The translations under genes were made by a program, and so were the position numbers. From Vanrija pseudolonga (Eukaryota; Basidiomycota; Tremellomycetes; Trichosporonales; Trichosporonaceae), in NCBI RefSeq assembly GCF_020906515.1, contig NC_085850.1, positions 3,472,001 through 3,536,000 on the forward strand: a stretch of 64,000 bases of DNA, read 5' to 3'. Position 1 is the stretch's first letter, and each line of letters starts with the position of its first letter. Under the pieces are notes generated by a model that saw only the letters and a program-made list of their open reading frames with translations, made no database searches and was not told where the DNA came from. Positions 45,622 to 55,208 of the stretch are shown one piece after another.

Positions 45622-48057
45622 TCACGCCCTAACCTTGACCTCCGAAGCGGTGATCTTACCCCCAGGTGCGACCTTGACCGAGCCAGCCCACGCCGCGCCC
45701 TTGCCGGTGGGTACCTTGACCTCGACCTCCTCCTCAAGCTCATAGGTGCGCACCTCGAGTCCGGCCTTGCCATACTCGTAGTCGGGGAGCTCAACATCCT
45801 CGGGACCAAGAAGGAGCACACTGTTCGGGCGAACGTAGACGGGGATCGAGTCGAGCGGGTAGTCCTTCTTGCTGACGTACCTCGGGCCCTCGATGATCTC
45901 GCCAGTCCAGAAGCACGTCCACTTCCCAGCTGGGATGTAGAACGTGGCCTCTGATGCGTGGAACACCGGCGCGACAAGCAGCGAGTCTCCAAACATGTAC
46001 TGCTTGTCAAGGAAGGCACAGGCCGGGTCCTCGGGGAACTCAATCACCATGGCGCGCATCACGGGCGTGCCGATCTCGTGCGCGAGGATGCTCTGCGCGT
46101 AGATGTACGGCATGAGGCGGCACTTTGCGCGCACCATCTTGGCCGTGATGGCCGTCGCTTCGTCGCCATAGTTCCAAGGAACACGGTACGAGTTGGAGCC
46201 GTGCAGGCGCGAGTGGGACGAGAAGAGGCCGAACGCGACCCAGCGGCAGAAGATTTCGGGCGGCGGATGGCCCTCGAACCCGCCGATATCGTGCGACCAG
46301 AAGGCGAAGCCCGACGCCGCGAGCGACAGCCCGCCGCGCAGCGTCTCGCCCATCGCCTCAAACGTCGACTCGCAGTCTCCTCCCCAGTGTACGGGGAACC
46401 TCTGCCCGCCCGCCGTGGCGGAGCGCGCGAACAGCGCCGCCTCATTCTTGCCGTACTTGGCCTCGACGGCCTCGAACACGCACTTGTTGTACATGAACGA
46501 GTAGAAGTTGTGCGCCTTGGCCGGGTCCGAGCCGTCAAAGTACACGACGTCCTGATGCGGGATACGCTCGCCAAAGTCGGTCTTGACCGTGTCGACGCCC
46601 ATGTCGAGCAGCTTGGTCACGAGCCCAGCGTACCACTTGTGCGCGGCGGGGTTGGTGAAGTCGACGATGGCATTGCCGGCCTGCCACTCGTCCCACTGCC
46701 AGACGTCGCCGTTCTTGCGTTTGAGGAAGTATCCCTTCTCAGCGCCCTCTTTGAAGATCGAGGCCCGCTGCGAGATGTACGGGTTGATCCACACGCACAC
46801 TTTGACGCCGTACTCCTTCTTCACATCCGCAATGTACCGCTCCGGGTCGGGGAACGTGTCGGGGTCAAAGTCGAACGAGCACCAGTCGTACCGCTTCATC
46901 CAGAAGCAGTCGAGGTGGAGCACGCGCACGGGGCAGTTACGCTCTCGCATCCCGGCAAGGAAGCCAGACACAGTCTTCTGGTCGTACGAGGTCGTGAACG
47001 ACGTCGAGAGGTACAGGCCGTACGTCCACGCCGGGGGCAGCGCCGGGCGGCCTGTCATCCGCACATAGTTCTGCAGGGCCGCCTTCATCGAACCGCCACC
47101 AATGATGAAGTACTCGAGCCGCTCGCCCCGCACGCTCACCCCGACCTTGGAGCACTTCTCGCGACCGACCTCAAACTCGACCTCCTCGGTGTGGTTGACA
47201 AACCTGGCGTCAGGGTTGGCTGGGTGCAGCACTCACATGCCGTAGCCTTTTGAGGACAGGAAGAATGGAATGTTCTTATACGTCTGCTCCGACGACGTGC
47301 CACCGTCTTGGTTCCAGATGCCGACGACCTGGCCGTTCTTGATGAAGGGGCCGAACCGCTCGCCGAGGCCGTAGATGTTCTCCCCGATCGAGAGCGTCGT
47401 CTCGTTCAGCATGAACCGCACAAGGCCGCGGTTCAGCGTGCCGTCGACACCAAAGTGGTCCGTGCGCACCATCGTATCCGGCAGCGTGGTGAGGCAGCCG
47501 TTCTGGGACTGCATCCCGAGGGTGAGGTGTGCGGGCACGTCGACCACCGCACTCCCCTTCGGCTGGACGGCGCAGAGGAAGTTGTCCGACCCCGAGGAGG
47601 CATCGGAGAAGGTCAGGCCGTACGAGAAGGGCGCGGTGTTGAGGTCGACTTTGAGAGCGCCGCTGGTGAACGACAGCGAGTCTCCGCCCTTTGCGGCTGA
47701 CGTCTTCGGCGCCGGTGGCTCGCCGTCAGGAAAGAGCTCGAAGTGCGGACCCCGCTCACGCCCGCCCTGGTGGTGCTCAATGCGGACCTTGATCACGTCG
47801 TCCATCGGCGATGAGACGTTGAGCGTGATGAGCGAGCCTGGCATCAGCGGAGCTCATACCCCGTGCGCACCATTCAGCGTGTCCCCGCGCGAAGCGACAT
47901 GGCGGATTGCGACGAGCGCCTCGATCCCGCGCGTGTCGTGCTGCAGCACCTCGACGACCTCAACGCCGCCTTGGAACTGCACGCCCGTGGGCCGCCTCCA
48001 TCTGTCACACGTTAGTCTTGCCAGCGGTCATACCCACAGTCCGTCAGTAAACTTCAT
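45622..48057 (-). CDS. GH31 alpha-xylosidase (YicI-like)
   Basis: Four exons (48057-48038, 48001-47871, 47837-47237, 47203-45622) give 777 residues, close to the 772 of E. coli YicI. The N-terminus MKFTDGLWRRPTGVQF follows the usual MKFT-GLW start of the subfamily. The catalytic domain holds VLHLDCFWM, the nucleophile in VDTVKTDFGERIP (D460) and the acid/base in FPVHWGGDCESTFEAM (D527), followed by FWSHDIGGFEG. These features distinguish alpha-xylosidases from secreted alpha-glucosidases. There is no signal peptide, so it should act in the cytosol on imported alpha-xylosides such as isoprimeverose, or on alpha-glucosides. Exon 1 is only 20 nt, and the third intron is 33 nt with a stop in frame, so it must be spliced. 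It is divergent from a sugar transporter. Confidence 0.9.
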
Positions 48058-49176
48058 GATGGTCGGGTGATGGCAGGAAGTTCAGAGCGCGCGCGCCAGA
48101 TCATATGACCTGCTGTCCGACGGGCCGACGCGCGGCGCTCACTGGCAGTGACGACAACGCTCGGCGAGTTGACGGCGGATATCGTCGGAGACCTCCCGGC
48201 GGTCGCTGTGGATGTGCAACGTACAGCAGAGCTGCATATGCCCCGCACGTTCATACGTCCACTTGTCTTGTGGGGAAGCTGTTGCCCCGTAACTCAGTCG
48301 TGTTCATGTGACTCGTCTGAAGGCCAAATCCGAAATCCGTCCCGAACGTGTTTGATGCGAGTCACCGAAGCGCAGCCATTGAACGGGCCGAAATACATAA
48401 CGGGCCGAGGAAGCGGCCCGAATGGCAAGTACTTAGTCTCGACCGCCCTGCTCTGTCCACGCTCTCCCCTTCCCTCCCTCGGCCACTTCCTCATGCCCAC
48501 CGCCTCCGATCCAGATCTCGATCTGTGCCCCTAGCGGTGGCACGGGGCTGCGCAGCCAGCGTACGAGAGCTCATTGGGTCGCCGGCGACACCTCGCGAAA
48601 ACTGCTGAATGACATACCGGACACATGTGGCTCTCTCCATCTCACTTCACTTTACCGGGCCGTCGCCACCTCCGACTAGACACTTGGGTCTACACCTCGT
48701 CCACACATCGTCACCGTCGGGCATGGGTGTCGCTGCCCGTTCTTATTCGGCGCGATCTCGCTGTGAAGCATGCTGAGAATGGCCGAGGCTGAGCGCTCCC
48801 GACGATGTGCTCACCGTCGAGAGGCATCTGTTCTCCCAGCTATCCCCCGCGTCGTCTCCGTAGCGGAATGAAGAACACTCGTATCCACCGCAAACTTGGC
48901 ACACTTTCACCGCGAACAGCCCGACAACTGACGATGCTGCGTTGACACGGCCCCGCCTTTCGTCCGCGGAGCCCACTCGAGCTCTCCGGGGTCGAGGTTG
49001 CCGAGTTCTCGGGTTGTGCCGGCAGCCACCCTGGATCTGAGGAAGAGAATGCCTCCTCATACCCGCTGCCAAGTCACTCAAGGATATTAAACCTGACGAT
49101 CGAGTGTGACAGCCTGTCATCTTTGTCCATTCTCTCGCTCGTCGAGTGCCTATCCATCGCCAAGTAAACAAACACA
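48058..49176. promoter_or_regulatory. Bidirectional promoter, GH31 / sugar transporter
   Basis: 1.1 kb between divergent starts. Several CGG/CCG pairs of the kind bound by Zn2Cys6 factors are visible, for example CGGAGACCTCCCGG near 48185-48198 and CGGGCCGAGGAAGCGGCCCG near 48401-48420. These are candidates only. No gene is seen. Confidence 0.45.
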
Positions 49177-51035
49177 ATGGCGCACAGCCACGACGACAAG
49201 GCCATCGTCGTCCCAGACGACAAGGTCAACCCCGACCTCGGGGACCAGATGCTCCGCGATGCGCAGGCCGCCGACACCGCCGAGCACAAGATGACCATCA
49301 AGGACGGGTGGCGTACCCACCGCAAGGCGATCATGTGGTCCATGCTGCTATCGGCCGCGCTCATAATGGAGGGGTACGATGTGGTCGTCATTGGCTCGTT
49401 CTACGGACACCCCGCCTTCCTCCGCCGTTTCGGCGTGCCAGCTCCTGGAGCCAACGAAGTTGGATACATCATCCCTGCGGAGTGGCAGTCAGCGCTGTCT
49501 AATGGCTCGTCCGCCGGTGGCATCATCGGCCTTATGGTGAGGTTTAAAGCCGGAAGGCGGCACTGACCCCAGATCAACGGATGGGCCGCCGACCGCTACG
49601 GTCCCAAGATCGTCATGATGGTCTCGATCGTCGCGCTCACAGGTTTCATCTTCATTATGGTCTTCGCCAACGTAAGTGGCACCGTCGGAGCCCGCTGACA
49701 GAAGTCCCTCACCATGCTCGTCATTGCCGAAGTGTTTTGTGGCATCCCCTGGGGCGTCTTCCAGACACTCACGACGGCGTACGCCTCCGAAGTCTGTCCT
49801 ATCCAGCTGCGCGGCTACCTCGCAGCGTACGTCAACGCGTGCTGGGGAATCGGCATCCTCCTCAGCTCGGGAGTCGTAAAGGCTACGACTACTGGAACGA
49901 CCGACTGGGCGTGGCGTATCCCCTTCGTCATCCAGTGGGTGTGGGTCATTCCGCTGTTCATCATCGTGTGGTTCTCGCCCCAGTCGCCTTGGTGGCTCGT
50001 CCGAAAGAACCGCCTCGACGAGGCAGAGCACTCGGTCTCACGTCTCACGAATCCCAAGTACATCTCCCCGCAGGATATCAAGAACACGGTCGCGATGATG
50101 GTCCACACCAACGAGCTCGAGCGCCAGATCGCCGAGGGAACGAGCTACATCCAGTGCTTCCGCGGCACCGACCGCCGGCGTACCGAGATCTCCATGATGG
50201 TGTTCGCGATGCAAGTGGGTGGGAGTGTGGAGACACCGCTAACGGCAGCTCTTGTCGGGCCAAAACCTCATCGGGCAGGGTGTGCAGTTCCTCACGGTAG
50301 CAGGGATCGGAACCAATCTCGCATTCTCGCTCAACATGATCCTCAACGCCCAGTTCGTCATCGGCACCTGTGTCTCTTGGATCCTCATGACCCTCTTTGG
50401 CCGCCGCTCCATTTACATGGTGGGCATGGGGCTCATGTCCTTTGTGCTCTTCATAATCGGTGGACTGGGCTTCACCAAGAAGAATGAGGTCGACGGCGTG
50501 TTCAGCAAGAAGTACATTGACGTGACTTACGCCATCGGCTCCCTCCTCATTGCCCTCAACTTCATTTACAACGCGTAAGTGGGTATTGTCGGTCAAGCTG
50601 ACGTTCAAAGGTCCCTTGGTCCTCTCTGCTACACAATCATTGCCGAAGTGTCGTCCACCCGCCTCCGCCAGAAGTCAATCGTACTCTCGCGCATCGCGTA
50701 CCAGGTCATGAACATTATCTGCGGAATCATTGTTCCCCGAATGCTCGGTGCTCAGTCATGGGTGAGTCTGGTGACCCTTTTTCCAACTAACGTGGCAGAA
50801 CTGGGGTCCAAAGTCGGGTCTATTCTGGGGAGGGTCAGCGTTCCTCTGCACTGTGTACTGCTTCCTCCGCCTGCCAGAGACCAGCAAGCGGTCCTACGGT
50901 GAACTTGACCTGCTCTTCGAGCACCGTGTCCCCGCGTGGAAGTTCAAGAGCACCCAGGTCAACCAGTTCGCGGACCACGTCGACGAAAAGGTCAATGTGG
51001 CACATGTGGAGAGGGCTGGTTCACTCCAGCATTAG
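49177..51035 (+). CDS. MFS sugar transporter, maltose/alpha-glucoside permease type
   Basis: Six exons (49177-49536, 49573-49671, 49702-50214, 50249-50574, 50611-50761, 50799-51035) encode 561 residues with about 12 hydrophobic helices. Sugar-porter landmarks include INGWAADRYGPK between helices 2 and 3, YASEVCPIQLRGYLAAYVN, GQNLIGQGVQF in helix 7, and the C-terminal PETSKRSYGELDLLFEHRVPAWKF, which is characteristic of fungal maltose/alpha-glucoside H+ symporters. The charged N-terminal tail of about 45 residues is cytosolic. The divergent GH31 gene suggests that the imported sugar is an alpha-xyloside or alpha-glucoside cleaved inside the cell. All six exons join in frame with GTNNGT donors; intron lengths are 30-37 nt apart from none longer. 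Confidence 0.9.
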
Positions 51036-52863
51036 GGGTAGTGGTAAGCTTTCATGCCGAGCACTGTGCTCGCTTTCTTTGTCTTAGGCGGGATCAGTAG
51101 TTGAACTATGTATGTAGTGGCCCTTGTTCCATGGACCTGTTTTGTATTCGCCACGAAGAGCGTGGACGCGCAAATGAGGCACTTGTCCAGCCTTTGACCG
51201 TCGTGACAATAAGGGGGCGCCAAGTCGACGCGACTACGTCCGAAAGGAGCGGACAAGCGTAACAGGCAGACAACAGCCACTCGCGCCCCTCCCAGCACTC
51301 CCTCGAGGGGACAGATCCACCTCACACGGAATAGCCTAAACCAATCCAACAGATCAGCGCGGCGGCGAATGCACAGCGCCAATCGCCAAGCCAACGCTGA
51401 GTGTGGCTGAAACGCGTGCTACAGTAACGGGGCGACGGCAGCCGCCGCTGAATGATCGGCGCCGAGAGAAGCAGAACAATGCCCGGCGAGAGTTTGGGGC
51501 GGGGGTGTGCTCGGCGCATGGTGGTGCGAGAGAGTCAGTGTTTTGGGGGTGTTGCCGCTGATCTGATCTGATCAGATCAGATCGGAGCGAGAGCGTGACC
51601 GCGAGTCATTGTTGTGGTGCAGTTGTTTGTTGTGCGGATCCATCCATCACCGCCTCGCCCCGAGGCCCACGTTATCCACACACAACAACACACACAATCA
51701 ACACGCCGATATCGACATCATTGCCCGCACAACGCTCAGACCTGTGCACGGCAGAAGAGCGCATGGGCCCAAGCCTTGTCTGGGCCCAAAGGACCCGTGC
51801 GGCGGAGGCACAAAGCGGGAAGATCAACGAGTGTGGCGTGCGTGGTGGCGCCTGCGCGTGGGTGGCGCTCGGAATGCAGTGGCGAAGTGCGGCAAGGCTT
51901 GATGGTCTGATGCACGCGACAACAAGGCGACAGGTAACGCGTCGTCGTTGCTTTTGCTCGGGCCGAACAAAGAGTCGTCCTCCTACCGCCTTTGATGGAG
52001 TCCGAACGCGAGCACGCAGACGGACCCGATACACTCCGCTGCTGGGCGAGGGGCAGCCCGACCGCCTCGGCATGTCTGGCACGGACCACGCAAAGGAGCA
52101 AGCATACACAAGCATGGTGGCGCACGGGCCCTGCAGGCATGCGTGCGGTGCGAGGCAGAAAGAAGCCAGCGTGCAGCTCGTGCCAGCTGCAGAGCTGTCC
52201 TCACTGTGGCCTTACTTATTGGTTTCTCAGGGGCAGTGCCTGCGCTGGGGCCGCTACACGCGTAGGCGTGGCATCCGAGCCGTGTACAATGGTGGCGCTC
52301 AGACGACTGGCCTCGAGGCGGACAGAGCGTGAGAGTCCAGAACTTGCGCACGTCTTTCGCGTGTGTGCCGTGTTGTGTCTGTACCGCCCCCCCGAGGCAG
52401 AGGTCTGATGGCCTCGCCTCTGGTGGCACGCACAACACACAACACGCCACAAACGCACACGCACGCCGCGCCTTGCATCACCGTCTGCCTGACAAACACG
52501 CGCGCGCGGCGCCTCGCAGAAGTGCGGACAACAGACAGCAGGCTCGTGCACACCCACGACGCACACGCTGCTTTGATGCTCTGATGCTGCATGCACACCC
52601 TCGCCCCTTGTTGGCCCCGAAAGGCACCTCGTAGGCCCACTGCCACGCCCACAGCCATCACCACCACCACCCAACGTGTTGTCGACATGATGTTTGCGCT
52701 GCTCACCATCGCCTTTCTCAACCTATAAGTTTGCATGTCGGCGGGTCTGCAACTGACTTCAATCCACTACTCCCCTCATCTCCTCCCAACTCGAGCTTGC
52801 TCGAGTCACCCCCCAAAACAACAACTCCCTTTCACACCAACCTCAACAACCAACCAACCAACC
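51036..52863. other. Intergenic region upstream of the small unknown protein
   Basis: 1.83 kb without a convincing gene. It carries a 24-bp perfect palindrome at 51560-51583. Overlapping frames (up to 245 codons on plus, 155 on minus) at 51590-52740 are rich in Arg, Cys, His and Thr and have no domain or splice support. A CCTATAAG box lies near 52720, followed by a CA/CT-rich leader running to the ATG at 52864. Confidence 0.45.
51560..51583. repeat. 24-bp perfect palindrome of GATCT units
   Basis: The left arm reads GATCTGATCTGA and the right arm is its exact reverse complement, with TGATCA at the centre. It lies about 525 bp after the transporter stop. It could form a cruciform or bind a dimeric protein. 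Confidence 0.8.
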
Positions 52864-53277
52864 ATGTCGTCGTCGCTCTCCCAGACGTACACGACTTGGA
52901 TTACCGAGATCCTCACTGAAGAGGGTTATGGCGAGCTGCTTGAGGGCGGCCCTACCCCTGTCCAGGCCATGGACTACGCGCGCCACCGCGTTGTTGCGGT
53001 CGTCACCGACCTCCCCCGTCAGTCTCTCGCCTCGGAGCCCGGTTTCCAGAACATTGCGTTCTGGAACCGTTACGCCTCGTTCCGTGAGATGCATGACGAT
53101 GTCATCCAGTTCCTGGACTCGGTGGACACCGTAAGTGGACACGATCAGTCAACATTGGGCAACAGAGCTGACACCACACCGCAGGAGGCCGCCGCGGCGG
53201 TCGACACCTACAACGAGTACGGCACGTCGTATGACGGGTACCAGCAGGGCCCCCACTACGGCACCGGCTGGTACTAG
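52864..53277 (+). CDS. Small conserved-looking protein of unknown function
   Basis: Two exons (52864-53130, 53185-53277) encode 119 residues. The first 90 residues are mainly helical by composition (TWITEILTEEGYGELLEGG, HRVVAVVTDLPRQSL, FREMHDDVIQFLDSVDT). The tail is Tyr/Gly-rich (YNEYGTSYDGYQQGPHYGTGWY). There is no signal peptide or membrane segment. The start lies in an excellent context (ACC-ATG-TCG) after a long CA-rich leader with a TATA-like box, and codons are strongly C/G-ending, which suggests high expression. The 54-nt intron has a GTAAGT donor and a GCTGAC branch site. I do not recognise the family. Confidence 0.75.
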   Translation: MSSSLSQTYTTWITEILTEEGYGELLEGGPTPVQAMDYARHRVVAVVTDLPRQSLASEPGFQNIAFWNRYASFREMHDDVIQFLDSVDTVSGHDQSTLGNRADTTPQEAAAAVDTYNEYGTSYDGYQQGPHYGTGWY

Positions 53278-53543
53278 GCGGCGACACATGTCGCCAAACA
53301 ACAGCGGCAGCGCGTAACGCGCGTTGCCGCTTGGTCTGTGGGGTTGCCCACATTCCCATAAAAGTAGACATACGTGTCGCCGTTAGACTTCGTAGGGACT
53401 TGTAGTTCCGCCCATAATGCACATAGCAATCACAGTTACACCTGCACCTACCTGTGCGCACACAAAAAAGCTAATCAGAGCACACAAGTGAGACAGTCAC
53501 CGGGCGACACCGGTGTGAGGGACCAACCAAAGCGCCGAGGTGG

Positions 53544-54923
53544 TCAGTGCTCGTCTTTGACGACCCCTGTCTCCGACGCGTCCGCGACCTCGCCCGGTGG
53601 CGCGTCGCCGTTTGGTCCGACGTCCGATGGGCCGGTCGGGGTTTCCGTTTCCTCGTACCCAATCTCCACCTTGGGCCCGCTGTTCCCTTCCATGAAGGCG
53701 TACGACACCTCTTTGCGGCCAGCAGAATTGACGTTCTGTCTTGAGGGGCAGATGCGCTCCTGTCCCAAGAGGCAAATGTCACACCTCGGGCCGACCGGCA
53801 GGCAAATGGTCTGACCAAAGCCGACAAGGAGCGGGTTGACGGGCTTGTGCAGGGGTGGAGGCAGCCAAGATTCGAGGTTGACCCTGCCGTCAGCCTCTGA
53901 CCTACAGGGCCAGCTCACCTCGTCTCTTCTGGGGTCTTGGTCGGTGGCTTGTGCCACTTGAGCCGGTTGGTGATGCGGTGAACGTGCACGTCGACACCGA
54001 TACCTGCATTGCTGGTCCCGTCAGCGCCGGAGTGGCTCCACACATACATATCCCAGCACGCCTGGAGAGCCAGGAACCCCATTTTTGGGCCCACGCCCTT
54101 GAGCTCGACCAGCTCCTCGATGGACTGCGGCACATCGCCGGCGTCGTCACCTGATCGCTGGAGGAGCCTCTTGGCAGCGGCCTGGATGTACTCCGTCTTG
54201 CGTCGCCAGAAGCCAACCTTGTTGATTGCGTTGGCGACTGTGTCTTCTGTCGCGGCGGCAAGAGACTCGGCAGACAAGCCACCAGGAAGGGCCTCATGGA
54301 GGTTGATAACAGCCTGCGAGGTCACTGCGTCCTTAGTCTGTGAAGACAGCATGAGCGAGATGAGGATATGGAAACGGAGAGTCTGGAGTCAGCACAGTGA
54401 CACATGGCTATCCTATTACCTTCGGATCCAGGCCCTCCATCGTCCGTGGTCGCTCGCAACCCATGGTATCGACTGGCGCGTCGATGCCCGCCCGCATCTT
54501 CTCGATGAGCTGATACTGCTCGTACCATCTCGCCGGCTCGGGATGAGCCTTCGTCCGCGCGGGTAGTGGCTGTCCCTGCTTCTTCTCCCTCTTGGCTGCT
54601 ACCGTATCCTCCTTGGACACCTTGACAAGCGGCTCGTCATCCTCCTCGACCTTCGCCTTGGCCTTGCCGCGCTTGACGGGGCTCAGAGGCTCCTCCTTCG
54701 GCTCGATCTTGGCGCGTTTGCGCGGGCTTGGAGCCTGGTACGCGTACGCCGAGAGCCCGAGCGACGAGGAAGACGCTGATGCAGGCTCAGAGTCGCGCGT
54801 TGTTGAGCGTGTCGATCTCCGCAGCGAGGTGAACGCGCCGCTGGCAGGCTCAGGCTTCACATCGGAGATGAGCGATACCCGGCTGTCGGCCTTGGAGCGT
54901 GAGGTACGGAGCGTGCCCGTCAT
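53544..54923 (-). CDS. NTH1: Endonuclease III-like DNA glycosylase/AP lyase
   Basis: Four exons (54923-54420, 54382-54048, 54011-53919, 53883-53544) encode 423 residues. The basic N-terminal 165 residues contain probable nuclear signals ([13 protein letters not shown]). The catalytic part shows [15 protein letters not shown], the helix-hairpin-helix LKGVGPKMG with the Schiff-base Lys (K268), and [10 protein letters not shown] with the catalytic Asp (D287). The 4Fe-4S loop is C-x6-C-x2-C-x7-C, two residues longer in the last gap than in E. coli or human. The enzyme excises oxidised pyrimidines and nicks abasic sites. Intron 2 (36 nt) was set by restoring ACWDINAGIGVD. The next in-frame upstream start is a GTG at 55091, so the ATG at 54923 is used. 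It is divergent from ROK1. Confidence 0.9.
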
Positions 54924-55208
54924 TGTGCGGGCGAGTCGAGGGGCCAGGTAACGTGTCGTGAGTATTGCAGCCGCGTTGTGCTCTTGCTGAGCAAGATGTC
55001 GTCGAAAGAAGGAGGTGAGATGGAGGGAGGTTGTTGTTGAGATGGACGCGTCGTTTGGTCGTCCAGTCACCTTGTCGTCATTGAAAGTCACTTTCCCACG
55101 GTGGATTCACAAAAGTTGACAAGCTGCAATGTTGATGGTCTCGCGACTGCTCCACCCCCCCACCTGCACTCTCCACATCTCAACCCATCACAGTTCATTC
55201 TCACCACC
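54924..55208. promoter_or_regulatory. Bidirectional promoter, NTH1 / ROK1
   Basis: 285 bp separate the divergent ATGs. The ROK1-proximal side is C/A-rich leader. An upstream ATG at 55081 (minus) opens a short frame ahead of the NTH1 start. Confidence 0.5.

Noticed and set aside
45958-47253. 431-codon plus-strand frame
   Set aside because: Complement of the GH31 catalytic exon, which has active-site motifs; the plus frame is Val/Arg/Ala-biased with no domain.
51590-52740. Protein gene on either strand between the transporter and the 119-residue protein
   Set aside because: Frames overlap on both strands, are Cys/Arg/His/Thr-rich, and lack domain or splice support.
54924-55091. N-terminal extension of NTH1 as a mitochondrial presequence
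   Set aside because: The extended frame has no ATG upstream of 54923, only a GTG at 55091; the ATG at 55081 is in another frame.
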